The notes under the pieces: generated by a model
The model's database searches: none
Seen by the model: the letters and a program-made list of their open reading frames with translations, nothing else
Told to the model about the DNA's origin: nothing
Assembly: GCF_003722315.1 (NCBI RefSeq)
Contig: NZ_CP033580.1
Coordinates: 2,508,501 to 2,572,500 of the forward strand
Source: Thermoanaerobacter ethanolicus JW 200
Lineage (GTDB): Bacteria; Bacillota; Thermoanaerobacteria; Thermoanaerobacterales; Thermoanaerobacteraceae
Direction: 5' to 3'
DNA: 64,000 bases
Part shown: piece by piece, positions 1 to 10,250 of the stretch
How the letters are laid out: the number at the start of each line of letters is the position of its first letter
How positions within the stretch are numbered: position 1 is the first letter of the stretch
Position numbers and translations under genes: made by a program

Positions 1-182
1 AGATTAAAAGTCCTTTCTCCATTTAAAAAAGAAAGTTTTGCAGAGGTTATTTGCCTCTCATATCTTGCCCCTTTTATGTCCATATACACTATTTTAAAAA
101 CCCTGTATAAAAACAGGTAGATGAGAAAAATAAGGACATATTTTAATATCTGAGAAGCTATGGCATAATACATAAATTCACC
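1..182. other. Non-coding edge with 14-bp inverted repeat
   Basis: No ORF with a plausible ribosome binding site is visible downstream of uvrA. Positions 6-19 (AAAAGTCCTTTCTC) are perfectly repeated in inverted orientation at 191-204, inside the last uvrA codons. The arms are about 170 bp apart. This is not a usual terminator. It may be the edge of a small repeat element whose remainder lies outside the window. Confidence 0.4.
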
Positions 183-2966
183 TCATTTTTGAGAAAGGAC
201 TTTTTTCAAAAACCATCCAGTATAAGAATTCTCATTAGCAGCAATTTCCTCAGGTGTCCCTGTAGCTATTACCATTCCACCTTTGTCTCCACCTTCTGGT
301 CCTAAGTCAATAATATAGTCTGCACTTTTTATGACATCTAAGTTGTGTTCAATTACAATAACAGTGTTACCTGCATCAGTTAATCTATTTAAAACATCAA
401 GAAGCCTATGCACATCTGCAAAATGTAATCCAGTTGTAGGCTCATCCAAAATATATAATGTCTTACCTGTAGGTCTTTTAGAAAGTTCAGTAGCTAATTT
501 TACTCTTTGGGCTTCTCCTCCTGAAAGCTGAGTAGAAGGTTGCCCTAGTTTAATATATCCTAGTCCTACATCATACAAAGTCATCAATTTATTTTTTATC
601 CTAGGTATATTTTCAAAAAACACTAACGCTTCTTCTACCGTCATATTAAGTACATCCGAAATATTTTTTCCTTTATATTTTACTTCCAATGTTTCCCTAT
701 TATACCTTTGACCCTTGCACACTTCACAAGGGACATACACATCCGGCAAAAAGTTCATCTCAATTTTAATTATACCATCTCCTCCACATGCTTCACACCT
801 TCCACCTTTAACGTTAAAACTAAATCTCCCTGGTTTATAGCCTCTCATTTTAGCTTCTGGGGTATTTGCAAAAACCTCTCTTATATAGTCGAAAACTCCT
901 GTATATGTAGCAGGATTTGAGCGAGGAGTCCTGCCTATAGGAGACTGGTCAATATTTATTACTTTATCTATATTATCGATACCCTCTATTGCATCGTGCA
1001 TACCTGGTTTATCTTTGGACTTATAAATCTTCTGTGCCAATGCTTTGTACAGTATCTCATTTATAAGGGTGCTTTTGCCTGAGCCAGAAACCCCTGTAAC
1101 GCATATAAATACTCCAAGAGGGAAAACCACATCTATATTTTTTAAATTGTTTTCCTTAGCTCCTTTCACTATTAAAGCTTTTCCATTAGGTTTTCTCCTC
1201 TGTTTTGGCACTTCTATCTTTATTTTGCCACTTAAATACTGTCCTGTAATTGACTTTTCACATTTTAACACATCTTCTATCGTACCCGCAACTACAATTT
1301 CTCCTCCATGCTCACCTGCACCTGGTCCTACATCCACAATGTAGTCTGCCGCATATATTGTATCCTCGTCGTGCTCTACTACTATAAGAGTATTGCCTTG
1401 GTCTCTTAATTTTTTCAAGGAATTTATAAGTCTTTCATTATCTCTTTGATGAAGTCCAATGCTGGGTTCGTCCAAGATATATGTGACTCCTACAAGTCCA
1501 GAACCTATCTGACTTGCCAATCTTATCCTTTGTGCTTCTCCACCTGATAAAGTAGCTGCGGGCCTTGACAGAGTTAAATAATCAAGGCCTACATCTACAA
1601 GAAAACTAAGCCTTGCTTTTATTTCTTTTAAAATTGGCTTTGCAATAATCTCATGTCTTTCTGTCAATTTGAGTTGGTCAATAAATTTTATAAGCTCGCC
1701 AACAGAAAGGTCTGTCATTTCTTTTATGGAAAGTCCACCAACAGTCACAGCTAACGCTTCTGGCTTTAATCTTGCTCCATGGCATGCAGGACAAGTAACC
1801 GGTCTCATATACTTTTCTATCTCTTCTTTTATAAAATCTGAAGAAGTATTGTTGTACCTTCTTTCAAGATTGTTTACTATCCCTTCAAATCCATAGGACT
1901 TTCCCTTTGTATCTTTGCCATAAAGCAGTACATTTTTTAAATCTTCACTAAACTTTTCATAAGGAGTATTCTCTGTATATCCAAAATGTTCAATCAATCT
2001 TAAAATGTTGTAATAAGCATAACTATCCTGTGAAGCAACAATCCCCGGCAACAACCCATTTGCTAATGATTTTTTAGGGTCTTGTATTAAAAGCTCTGGA
2101 TCTACCTTCATAAATTCCCCCAATCCAGTGCAAACAGGGCAAGCCCCATAAGGGCTATTGAATGAAAACATTCTCGGAGAGAGCTCCTCAATACTTATGT
2201 TGCACTCTGTACAAGCGTATTTTTCAGAGAGTGTAAAGCTTTCTCCGTCTATTACATCAATAGTAACTATCCCATCTGCTAATTTTAAAGCTGTTTCTAT
2301 AGAATCCGTCAGCCTCATGTCAATTCCCAGTTTTATAATAATCCTATCTACTACGACTTCAATAGTATGCTTTTTATTTTTATCAAGCTTAATCTCCTCA
2401 TTTATATCGTACATTACTCCATCAATTTTCACTCTGACATATCCACTCTTTTTTATATCATTTAAAAGCTTAGCATATTCCCCTTTTCTTCCTCTAATAA
2501 CAGGAGCCAGTACCTGTATCCTTGTACCTTCTGGCAATTCTTTGACCCTGTCCACCATCTGATCTATAGTTTGCATGCTAATCTCTTTTCCGCAAACAGG
2601 ACAATGGGGGATCCCAGCCCTTGCATATAAAAGTCTTAGATAGTCGTAAATCTCAGTTATCGTACCTACAGTAGAACGAGGGTTTTTATTTGTGGTCTTT
2701 TGGTCTATAGATATTGCCGGTGAAAGTCCTTCTATATAATCAACGTCTGGTTTATCCATTTGTCCTAAAAATTGCCTTGCATAAGCAGACAAAGACTCCA
2801 CATATCTCCTCTGACCTTCGGCATAAATGGTATCAAAGGCAAGAGAAGACTTGCCAGAGCCTGATAAACCCGTTATCACAGTTAATTTATCTCGTGGAAT
2901 CTCCAAATCTATATTTTTTAAATTGTGAACCCTTGCACCTTTAATTACAATTTTGTCCTTCACCAT
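183..2966 (-). CDS. uvrA: Excinuclease ABC subunit A
   Basis: UvrA is the DNA damage-recognition ATPase of nucleotide excision repair. It loads UvrB at lesions. The protein has 927 residues, the usual size. The first Walker A (GLSGSGKSS, residues 33-41) and a second one in the C-terminal half (GVSGSGKST) mark the two ABC modules. Each half carries an LSGGEAQR signature, and CxxC zinc-finger pairs are present (CPVCGKEI near 124 and CEACGGDG in the C-terminal half). The ATG has a GAGGTG site about 7 nt upstream that overlaps the uvrB stop, so the two genes are translationally close (9 bp apart) and form a uvrBA operon. The identification is firm. Confidence 0.98.
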   Translation of the reverse strand: MVKDKIVIKGARVHNLKNIDLEIPRDKLTVITGLSGSGKSSLAFDTIYAEGQRRYVESLSAYARQFLGQMDKPDVDYIEGLSPAISIDQKTTNKNPRSTVGTITEIYDYLRLLYARAGIPHCPVCGKEISMQTIDQMVDRVKELPEGTRIQVLAPVIRGRKGEYAKLLNDIKKSGYVRVKIDGVMYDINEEIKLDKNKKHTIEVVVDRIIIKLGIDMRLTDSIETALKLADGIVTIDVIDGESFTLSEKYACTECNISIEELSPRMFSFNSPYGACPVCTGLGEFMKVDPELLIQDPKKSLANGLLPGIVASQDSYAYYNILRLIEHFGYTENTPYEKFSEDLKNVLLYGKDTKGKSYGFEGIVNNLERRYNNTSSDFIKEEIEKYMRPVTCPACHGARLKPEALAVTVGGLSIKEMTDLSVGELIKFIDQLKLTERHEIIAKPILKEIKARLSFLVDVGLDYLTLSRPAATLSGGEAQRIRLASQIGSGLVGVTYILDEPSIGLHQRDNERLINSLKKLRDQGNTLIVVEHDEDTIYAADYIVDVGPGAGEHGGEIVVAGTIEDVLKCEKSITGQYLSGKIKIEVPKQRRKPNGKALIVKGAKENNLKNIDVVFPLGVFICVTGVSGSGKSTLINEILYKALAQKIYKSKDKPGMHDAIEGIDNIDKVINIDQSPIGRTPRSNPATYTGVFDYIREVFANTPEAKMRGYKPGRFSFNVKGGRCEACGGDGIIKIEMNFLPDVYVPCEVCKGQRYNRETLEVKYKGKNISDVLNMTVEEALVFFENIPRIKNKLMTLYDVGLGYIKLGQPSTQLSGGEAQRVKLATELSKRPTGKTLYILDEPTTGLHFADVHRLLDVLNRLTDAGNTVIVIEHNLDVIKSADYIIDLGPEGGDKGGMVIATGTPEEIAANENSYTGWFLKKVLSQK

Positions 2967-2975
2967 GATTTCACC

Positions 2976-4961
2976 TCAAACTACTTCCTCCAACTGTTTC
3001 TTCAATTCAAAAATCACATCTCTCAATTTTGCAGCCTTTTCAAACTGCAGCTCAATTGCAGCTTCTTTCATTTCTTTTTCAAGTTGCTCTATAGTTGACT
3101 TAATAATTTCAGGGTCATAAGTCTTAACTTTCTTTCTTGTGTACTTCTGTTCTTCTTCAGCAACGTGAGTAGCTTCAATTACATCTCTTACTCCCTTAAT
3201 TACTGTCTTTGGAGTTATACCATGTTTTTTGTTATATTCCATTTGTATTTTTCTTCTTCTATTCGTCTCATCAATTGCTCTCTTCATAGAATTTGTTACA
3301 GTATCTGCATACATTATTACTCGTCCTTCCGCATTTCTTGCGGCACGTCCTATAGTCTGTATTAAGGAAGTCTCTGAACGCAAAAATCCCTCTTTGTCCG
3401 CGTCTAATATTGCCACCAAAGCAACCTCAGGTATGTCTAATCCCTCTCTCAAAAGGTTTATGCCTATTAAAACATCGAATTTACCCAGCCTTAAATCTCT
3501 TATTATTTCAACCCTTTCAATCGTCTCAATATCAGAATGTAAATATTTTACTTTTATTCCCATATCCTTGAGATAATCCGTTAAATCCTCAGCCATTTTT
3601 TTCGTAAGAGTTGTAACAAGCACTCTAAAGCCTTTATCAACTGTTTTTCTAATTTCCCCTATCAAATCATCTACTTGTCCCTTAACAGGCTTTACTATCA
3701 CTTCTGGATCCACAAGACCTGTCGGTCGTATTAACTGCTCAACAACCTGCTCTGAATGTTCAATCTCATAAGGCCCTGGTGTTGCAGAAACAAAGATAAC
3801 TTGATTTATTCTCTCTTCAAACTCTTCAAAAGTAAGGGGACGATTGTCAAAAGCAGAAGGAAGTCTAAATCCGTATTCTACTAATGCTTCTTTCCTTGAC
3901 CTGTCTCCATTGTACATGCCTCTGATCTGAGGAATTGTCACATGAGACTCATCTATAAAAATAAGAAAATCTTTAGGAAAATAATCTAAAAGGGTATAAG
4001 GAGGGCTTCCTGGAGGTCTTCCTGAAATATGCCTTGAATAATTTTCTATTCCTTGGCAGTAGCCCATCTCTTGTAGCATCTCTAAATCGTAATTTGTTCT
4101 CTGTTTTAGCCTTTCAGCTTCTACTATTTTACCAGCATCTTTAAGTTCTTTATACCTTTGCTCCAATTCTTCTCGAATGCTTTTTATTGCTCTTTCCAAT
4201 TTATCTTTTGAAGTAGCATAGTGAGAAGCCGGAAATATAGCCACGTGTTTTCTTAATCCCAGTACTTCGCCTGTTAATACATCAATTTCCGCTATTCTGT
4301 CAATTTCATCTCCAAAAAGCTCAACCCTTATCGCCTTATTGGAAAAAGAAGCAGGGAAAATTTCTATTACATCTCCTCTTACCCTGAATTTGCCTCTTGT
4401 AAAATTCACATCATTTCTTTCATATTGTATATCTACAAGCTTTTTAATTATTTCGTCCCTATCTTTTATCATTCCCGGCCTTAGGGAAAGCATAAGATTT
4501 TCGTAATCTACAGGGTCACCTAAGCCATATATACAAGAAACACTGGCGACAATTATAACGTCTCTTCGCTCAAAAAGAGCTGCCGTAGCAGAGTGCCTCA
4601 ATTTATCTATTTCTTCATTTATAGAAGCGTCTTTTTCAATATAAGTATCAGTTTGGGGTATATAAGCCTCCGGTTGGTAGTAGTCATAATAACTTACAAA
4701 ATATTCCACTGCATTGTCTGGAAAAAACTCTTTAAATTCACTGTATAATTGCGCAGCCAAAGTCTTATTATGAGCAATGACAAGAGTAGGGCGATTTAAC
4801 TTTTGTATTATATTAGCCATAGTAAAGGTTTTTCCAGAACCCGTCACACCCAATAAGGTTTGAAATCTATATCCTTTTTTTACCCCTTCAACTAATTTCT
4901 CTATAGCTTGAGGTTGGTCTCCTGTTGGTTTAAAATTAGATACCAACTTAAATCCACTCAT
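2976..4961 (-). CDS. uvrB: Excinuclease ABC subunit B
   Basis: UvrB is the helicase-like subunit that verifies damage and recruits UvrC. It has 661 residues, normal for the family. Visible features are the Walker A GVTGSGKT (38-45), the beta-hairpin region rich in tyrosine ([12 protein letters not shown], around 92-103) that clamps DNA, helicase motifs including DESH and the QTIGRAARN box, and a C-terminal UVR coiled coil ([21 protein letters not shown]) that pairs with UvrC. The ATG at 4961 has a GAGGG site upstream. It is the first gene of the uvrBA operon, and its promoter lies right beside a group II intron. Confidence 0.98.
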   Translation of the reverse strand: MSGFKLVSNFKPTGDQPQAIEKLVEGVKKGYRFQTLLGVTGSGKTFTMANIIQKLNRPTLVIAHNKTLAAQLYSEFKEFFPDNAVEYFVSYYDYYQPEAYIPQTDTYIEKDASINEEIDKLRHSATAALFERRDVIIVASVSCIYGLGDPVDYENLMLSLRPGMIKDRDEIIKKLVDIQYERNDVNFTRGKFRVRGDVIEIFPASFSNKAIRVELFGDEIDRIAEIDVLTGEVLGLRKHVAIFPASHYATSKDKLERAIKSIREELEQRYKELKDAGKIVEAERLKQRTNYDLEMLQEMGYCQGIENYSRHISGRPPGSPPYTLLDYFPKDFLIFIDESHVTIPQIRGMYNGDRSRKEALVEYGFRLPSAFDNRPLTFEEFEERINQVIFVSATPGPYEIEHSEQVVEQLIRPTGLVDPEVIVKPVKGQVDDLIGEIRKTVDKGFRVLVTTLTKKMAEDLTDYLKDMGIKVKYLHSDIETIERVEIIRDLRLGKFDVLIGINLLREGLDIPEVALVAILDADKEGFLRSETSLIQTIGRAARNAEGRVIMYADTVTNSMKRAIDETNRRRKIQMEYNKKHGITPKTVIKGVRDVIEATHVAEEEQKYTRKKVKTYDPEIIKSTIEQLEKEMKEAAIELQFEKAAKLRDVIFELKKQLEEVV

Positions 4962-4995
4962 TTTTTCTACCCTCTTTGCAATTTATCATCTTATT

Positions 4996-5019
4996 ATTAT
5001 AGCATACCCTACTTGTCAA
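4996..5019 (-). promoter_or_regulatory. Promoter of uvrBA (sigma-A type)
   Basis: On the minus strand an extended -10 (TGCTATAAT, 4996-5004) follows a TTGACA at 5014-5019. The strict TTGACA to TATAAT spacing is short (12 bp). A 17-bp spacing from TTGACA gives TAATAA instead, so the exact hexamer pair is ambiguous. The group II intron 3' end lies 8 bp upstream (5027), leaving this promoter intact. Confidence 0.55.
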
Positions 5020-5026
5020 CACAAAC

Positions 5027-6937
5027 ATCGAGTAGGAGCTGAATAATTATTTTATTCAGCGTCCTCTCACACCACCGTACGTACCGTTCGGTATACGGCG
5101 GTTCATTAGGAATTGTGTACAATTAGATATCTTTGGGATAAACTCTTATAACCTATGCTTTCAAAGTATTTATTTGTAAGAGTCTTATTTAGGATTGGGC
5201 TATTGGATATTCTCCAGTAGCCTTTCCTTGTATTGGCGTATTCCCAGGCTTTTTGTTCTTCTACTCCTAGTTTTACTAAGTTATCATGCTTCGTTTTTAT
5301 CTTCTTCCATTGTTTCCATATACATGCCCTTAGTCTTCGCCTTATCCATTCGTCAAGGGTTTTCATTATGCTTTTCGCGTCTGCTAATCCAAAATAGTTG
5401 ACCCATCCTGTTGTTATTTGATTTAGTCTTTTTATTCTGTTTTCCATGCTTATTCCCTTGTTCCGATTGGTTATTTCTCTTACTTTTTCCTTAAACCTTT
5501 TGATGGATTTTTCATGGATTCTTATTCTTACTTCGTTTTCTTTTGTATAGAATGAAAATCCAAGAAATTTTCTTCTCCATGGTCTATCTACAGCACTTTT
5601 GCTTCGTTGACTTTTAGTTTTAATTTGCTTTCTATGAATTTCTTTATGCTCTTCATTACTCTGTTTCCTGCAGACCTGCTTTTTACATATATGTTGCAGT
5701 CATCTGCATATCGGCAGAATTTATGCCCTCGTTTCTCAAGTTCTTTGTCTAGTTCGTCCAACATTATGTTTGCTAATAGGGGACTTAATGGCCCTCCTTG
5801 GGGTGTCCCTTCTTCTGTTGATACTTTGATTCCGTTTATCATTACTCCTGATTCTAGGTATCTTCGTATTAACTTTAGTACCCTTTTATCTCCTATCCGC
5901 TTTTCTAGTTTGGACATTATTATGTCGTGGTTTACTCTGTCAAAGAACTTTTCTAAGTCCATATCTACAACCCATGTGTATCCTTCATTTATGTATGCTT
6001 CTGCGGCTTTTATTGCGTCTTTTGCACTGCGTCCTGGTCTGAATCCATAACTGCTATCTGAAAATGTATGGTTGTAGACTTTATTTAGTATTTGGGCTAT
6101 TGCTTGTTGTATTAGTCTGTCTAGTACTGTAGGTATTCCTAGTAGTCTTACTCCTCCATCTGGTTTGGGAATTTCTACTCTTCGCACTGGTTGTGGTTTG
6201 TATTTCCCCTCCAGCAGTTGTTGTTTTATGGTTGCCCAGTTTTCTTTGAGATACGGTAGAAGTTCATCTACTTCCATCCCATCGACTCCATGGCTTCCTT
6301 TATTTGCAACAACGCGCTTGTATGCTGCTTCCATGTTCCTTCGTTCTACTATCATTTCAAGCATCTTGCTGGTATATCTTTGTACTTCGTTTCTTCCATC
6401 TTCCGACGCCGATGATATACTATGCACTTCCGTTGTCTTTTGAAATTCCATTTCTCTATTCAACGGATAGCCTCTTGGTTGAGTTGTCTGCAGTCTCTGC
6501 ATATCTTTCGAGTCCATAAGATTTCCAAAACCTCCTAACGTTCGGTCCTTCCTTATCTATTCATGTCTAGATAAGTACTATGACCTCTGCTGACTTCTCA
6601 AGGTTCAGCCATACATCACTGCATGGGTTGTCACTTCAGATTTTACTTCCATGACTTATCCTTGAGACCTCCCCGGGTAAGAACGATAACTTTCATCTCA
6701 TATATCTGCCAGATTTACTGTATGGGATTCGGGTAGTGTTGGACTTCGTTTTGTTACGCAAACTCATCCACCCCAATTCAGCCTCTTATCTGGTTCTTGT
6801 TCATCAGACCGAGATTTTGCCTTAAGCTTCCTTCAGATTCCACCTCACGATGGACACCCTTGCTCTTGGCTAGTGGTTCCCACTACCAAGCCCACAGCGG
6901 ACTTTCACCGCCTAGCTATCGCCCATGCCGGGCGCAC
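5027..6937 (-). mobile_element. Group II intron (probably bacterial class C)
   Basis: The minus strand starts with GTGCGCC (complement of 6931-6937), the canonical group II 5' end. It is followed by about 420 nt of structured RNA, then a reverse transcriptase/maturase ORF. A domain V signature follows (AACCGCCGTATACC ... GGTACGTACGGTGGT, near 5070-5105). A domain VI hairpin comes next, ending in CTACTCGAT at 5027. The 5' exon junction lies 8-9 nt after the comB terminator hairpin, which is the site preference of class C introns. Length is about 1.9 kb. The encoded protein is frameshifted, so mobility would need help in trans. The ribozyme core looks complete. Confidence 0.88.
5106..6517 (-). 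pseudogene. Group II intron reverse transcriptase/maturase, frameshifted
   Basis: The intron-encoded protein is broken into two frames. The upstream frame (5588-6517) holds RT motifs including GIPTVLDRLIQQAI, GFRPGRSAKDAI, TPQGGPLSPLLANI and the catalytic YADD (RYADDCNIYV). It then ends abruptly after KLKLKVNEAK. The downstream frame resumes with SAVDRPWRRKFLGFSF and continues through the maturase X domain (5106-5447 and its upstream extension). Both join if the A4 run (T4 on the plus strand, 5597-5600) had one more base, so this is a single-base deletion or a sequencing error. No HNH endonuclease domain is visible at the C terminus, consistent with class C. Full length would be about 470 residues. 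Confidence 0.85.
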
Positions 6938-6946
6938 ATAACCAAA

Positions 6947-6970
6947 CAGCCGGCCTTTACAGGTCGGCTG
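6947..6970 (-). terminator. comB terminator hairpin, target of the intron
   Basis: CAGCCGACC and GGCCGGCTG form a 9-bp stem with one mismatch and a 6-nt loop that contains the comB TAA stop. It is followed by TTTGGTTAT and then the intron. The T tract is cut short by the insertion. Confidence 0.75.
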
Positions 6971-7682
6971 AATTTTTTATAATTCCGTCTTTAAGTTTTG
7001 GCACAATATCAAACTTATCAACTGTCAAGCAAAACTCAATATCTTCATCATACCCTAAGTCTTTTAATCTTTTAAAGTGATAGCCCTCCTTCATTATTTC
7101 ATACAAGTTGTCCTCATAAGGTTTATACAAAAAATAACAGGCTTTTGACAAATCATCACTTTCAAATTTCATTAAATCTTGCAATTTTTTATATATCACT
7201 CCAGCAGTTATTATGTCGTCAAAAGAAAATTTCCCTTCTGTACCAGCACATACAATTACTGTATCTTTATTGCTTGTGTATATATACTTAGCAACAGCAG
7301 AAGCATTTAAAAGGCATCCTAAAATTACATTATCTGCTAAAGAGACTTTTTTTAAAGCTTTTGTTCCATTAGTAGTAGTAAAAATTATCGTTTTATTCTC
7401 TACTTTTTCACGAGTATACTCTAAAGGAGAATTAGATAGGTCAAAGCCTTCAATCTTTGTAGAGTTTCTTTCCCCAGCTAAAAGATAAGTTTTTTTATCT
7501 AAACTTTTTACAAGTTCGATCGCTTCTTCTACTTCTGAAACTGGAATAATCTCTTTAGCTCCGTTGTACAAAGCAGTAGTAATAACACTTGTCGCCCGTA
7601 GAGTATCTATTACAACGACATTTTTGTCTTTTAATTCTCTTTCATTAATAGAATTATATGTTTCAAAAGTTTGTAAAAACAC
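6957..7682 (-). CDS. comB: 2-phosphosulfolactate phosphatase family (ComB-like)
   Basis: The protein has 241 residues and resembles the ComB family, Mg-dependent acid phosphatases that act on 2-phosphosulfolactate in coenzyme M synthesis. In Firmicutes the substrate is unknown, because these bacteria do not make coenzyme M. Family traits seen are VVVIDTLRATSVITTAL near the N terminus, AGERN, FTTTNGTKA and the conserved FDDI segment. The start is GTG at 7682 with an AAGGAGG site about 10 nt upstream. The gene lies 13 bp after the MinJ-like gene and probably ends that operon. Its stop codon sits inside the terminator loop. Confidence 0.85.
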   Translation of the reverse strand: MFLQTFETYNSINERELKDKNVVVIDTLRATSVITTALYNGAKEIIPVSEVEEAIELVKSLDKKTYLLAGERNSTKIEGFDLSNSPLEYTREKVENKTIIFTTTNGTKALKKVSLADNVILGCLLNASAVAKYIYTSNKDTVIVCAGTEGKFSFDDIITAGVIYKKLQDLMKFESDDLSKACYFLYKPYEDNLYEIMKEGYHFKRLKDLGYDEDIEFCLTVDKFDIVPKLKDGIIKNSADL

Positions 7683-7695
7683 ACACTTTGCCTCC

Positions 7696-8940
7696 TTATT
7701 TGTTTTTCTTAAAGATGTTTTTAAATATTTCTTTTAGTTTTTTTATAAATATTCCCCCCTCATTGATTTCATAAATCATAGAAGTTGCCTTTGGCACTAT
7801 TAAAACTCCTAATCCCAAAATTCCCTGTGGATCCTTATATTCATAGTTAGTGTAATTACCATTTAAATCTTTTACAGTGATCCACATCACAGAAGGCCGT
7901 TCATTGAGTATTCGTATTATATCATCTGGCTCATTAATAGGAATATCATTAATTTTTAATATTACATCCCCCGGTTTAATTCCCATTTCTCTAGCGGGAG
8001 AACCTTTTGCTGTCGCTAAAATCATCACTCCTGTATCTGGCGCTACAAAAAGAGGTGGATTTTCCCTTTCTTCTCTTTGGCCTATTAAAATTAAAAGCTC
8101 ATGAGCCACTGGAGCAAAAATAGCTGCTAAATATTGAAATAATTTAATATAGATTCCTAATATCGCCAATATAATCAAAACTATACTAAAGAAAAATAAA
8201 CGTATAGAAGAAATTCGCGTTTTCTTTTCTGGAAGTTGTGTTAAAGCTAAATCTCCGTATCCTAAAGCTGCAATACCTGGCATAATTAAAAAAATTGCAT
8301 TATTTAAATCAATTCCAGCCGGTTTGATAATGGGCCACCAATCTGGCATATTTACTCCCTGTCCCGTTATTGTTATCCCAGTAGCAATAGTTAATGCAGC
8401 AAAAGGAATAGGCCAAAATTTTTGCATAGTAAAGCCTCCTGCCACTCGCCCATCCTTAAGCCTTACAAAGATAGGAGTGGTATTCCTTGGACCATCTATA
8501 TATATTAAAAGGCTTTCCATCAAATGAAGAATACCTACAATAGACATAAGTGCAGGAACACTTATACTAGGAAATCCAAAAATTAAGCTGGATAGGGAAA
8601 CTATTCCTCCTGCATAAGAAAAACAAATATATCTAGGATTGACAAACATTAACACTATAGCCAAAGGCCATACATACTGAAGCCCTACATTTTCTATTGT
8701 TATTCCTAAAAATATCATAAAAAAGCTCCCAATTATTGCAGCAATTACACCATAAAAGATAGAGTCAAGAACCAATTCTTTCATTGGTTCTTGCTCATGT
8801 CCCATAATCTCTCTTTCTATAGCTATTTTATTTCTATACTGCATTATCATTAGAATTATCACTATCCAGAAAAAAGGATTAAAAATTGACAAAGCTATTG
8901 TCTTTATTGCCATCCAAAAAACTTGAATAAAAGCTATCAT
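7696..8940 (-). CDS. PDZ-domain polytopic membrane protein (MinJ-like)
   Basis: The protein has 414 residues. The N-terminal 260 residues hold several hydrophobic segments, and a PDZ-like domain follows near the C terminus (GSPAREMGIKPGDVILKINDIPI, about 310-335). This matches the architecture of Bacillus MinJ, which links the Min system to DivIVA at the division site. Position supports this, since ctpB lies directly upstream and uvrB downstream, as in Bacillus subtilis. The function as a division-site determinant is inferred from architecture and synteny only, because MinCD are not in the window. The start is ATG at 8940, 9 bp after ctpB. Confidence 0.7.
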   Translation of the reverse strand: MIAFIQVFWMAIKTIALSIFNPFFWIVIILMIMQYRNKIAIEREIMGHEQEPMKELVLDSIFYGVIAAIIGSFFMIFLGITIENVGLQYVWPLAIVLMFVNPRYICFSYAGGIVSLSSLIFGFPSISVPALMSIVGILHLMESLLIYIDGPRNTTPIFVRLKDGRVAGGFTMQKFWPIPFAALTIATGITITGQGVNMPDWWPIIKPAGIDLNNAIFLIMPGIAALGYGDLALTQLPEKKTRISSIRLFFFSIVLIILAILGIYIKLFQYLAAIFAPVAHELLILIGQREERENPPLFVAPDTGVMILATAKGSPAREMGIKPGDVILKINDIPINEPDDIIRILNERPSVMWITVKDLNGNYTNYEYKDPQGILGLGVLIVPKATSMIYEINEGGIFIKKLKEIFKNIFKKNK

Positions 8941-8949
8941 TTTAACACC

Positions 8950-10146
8950 CTACTTTATCTCACTTTTTACAATCTCAAAAGCTTTTATAAGCTGAGTATC
9001 TCTTTTTAAGTCAGGAGTATCTTGAAGAGTGTAATTTGCAGGAAGCTCTACTACGTAATTTGGCTCAATTCCTTTGCCTTGAATATTTGTGCCATTTGGC
9101 GTGTAATATCTCGCAATAGTATATTTTAATCCTGTACCATCGCCAAAGTCAACAACAGTTTGTACCAGCCCTTTCCCAAAGGTAGTGGTTCCAACTAAAA
9201 TTCCTACTTTTCTATCTTTTATTGCACCTGCTAAAATTTCTGAAGCACTGGCACTGCCTTTATTTACAAGCACTGCAATAGGCAATCCCAATCCTGGTCC
9301 TTTAGAATAATATTCTTTATTGTCAACTCTTCCTTTAGTCGTCACAACAACTCCTTTGGGCAAAATTAAATTAGAAATATCTATAGTTTCCTCTAAAAGT
9401 CCACCAGGATTATCTCTTAAATCTATTATAAGTCCTTTCATTCCTTGAGATTTTAATCTATTAAGGGATGCTTTAAAGTCATCAGAAGTACTTTGATCAA
9501 ACATTGTAATCTTAATATATCCAATCTTATCAGGAAGCATTTCCTCATATACCGTTTCTAATTTTATTATCTCTCTCGTGATTGTCTTAGTAAAAGTTTT
9601 TCCTTCTCTCATTATAGTAAGCGTTACCTGTGTTCCTTGAGGTCCTCTCATCATTGCCACTGCCTCGTCTAAATTTTTGCCACTTACTTTTGTATTGTTC
9701 ACTTCTACTATTATATCCCCGGATTTTATCCCTGCTCTTTCTCCTGGTGTATTTTTTATTGGAGAAACCACTACAATATGATCTTCTTTATCAACTGCTA
9801 CAACTATACCTATTCCCCCATAAGTGCCTGTAGTCTGAGTCATAAAATCAGAAAACTCTTTTTTATTCATGTATACAGTATAAGGGTCTCCTAAAGAGTT
9901 GGCCATCCCTTTCATAGCGCCTTCTAAAAGGACTGAGGAGTTAACTTTATCAACATACCTATTTTCAAGAATTTTCTCAATATCAAAAAGCTTATTATAT
10001 TCTTCTATCAACTGGTACTCCTCACGAGAAACAAGGACTTTACCATTAGGAAGAGCCACTGATACTGCATTTGCTAACATAAAAGTTATAACATTTGTAA
10101 CTATTAAAAGCACTGCTAATAAAATATAAAATCTTTTTTTTGCCAT
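8950..10146 (-). CDS. ctpB: C-terminal processing serine protease (S41)
   Basis: This is a secreted or membrane-anchored S41 peptidase of 398 residues. Residues 7-30 form an uncleaved signal or anchor. A PDZ domain spans about 105-190 (YGGIGIVV, AGIKSGDIIVEVN). The protease core follows, with DLRDNPGGL (242-250), the serine motif GSASASE (297-303) and the lysine of TFGKGLVQT (Lys325) that together make the Ser/Lys dyad. In Bacillus, CtpB cleaves SpoIVFA during sporulation. Here it sits between the FtsEX-linked hydrolase and the MinJ-like gene, as part of a conserved envelope block. The ATG has a GGTGGGG site upstream. Confidence 0.93.
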   Translation of the reverse strand: MAKKRFYILLAVLLIVTNVITFMLANAVSVALPNGKVLVSREEYQLIEEYNKLFDIEKILENRYVDKVNSSVLLEGAMKGMANSLGDPYTVYMNKKEFSDFMTQTTGTYGGIGIVVAVDKEDHIVVVSPIKNTPGERAGIKSGDIIVEVNNTKVSGKNLDEAVAMMRGPQGTQVTLTIMREGKTFTKTITREIIKLETVYEEMLPDKIGYIKITMFDQSTSDDFKASLNRLKSQGMKGLIIDLRDNPGGLLEETIDISNLILPKGVVVTTKGRVDNKEYYSKGPGLGLPIAVLVNKGSASASEILAGAIKDRKVGILVGTTTFGKGLVQTVVDFGDGTGLKYTIARYYTPNGTNIQGKGIEPNYVVELPANYTLQDTPDLKRDTQLIKAFEIVKSEIK

Positions 10147-10218
10147 AATTTCCCCACCTTTTTTAGTCTCTTAAAATTATATATGTATGTTCTTTTTTAT
10201 TATACAACATTCATGAAA

Positions 10219-10250
10219 TAAAAAAAACAGACTGGTTATTTTAACCAGTC
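10219..10250 (-). terminator. Rho-independent terminator of the M23 gene
   Basis: GACTGGTTA and TAACCAGTC form a perfect 9-bp stem at 10230-10250. On the minus strand TG and a run of eight T follow. The stem includes the last codons and the TAA of the peptidase gene, so it ends the ftsEX-M23 transcript before ctpB. Confidence 0.9.
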
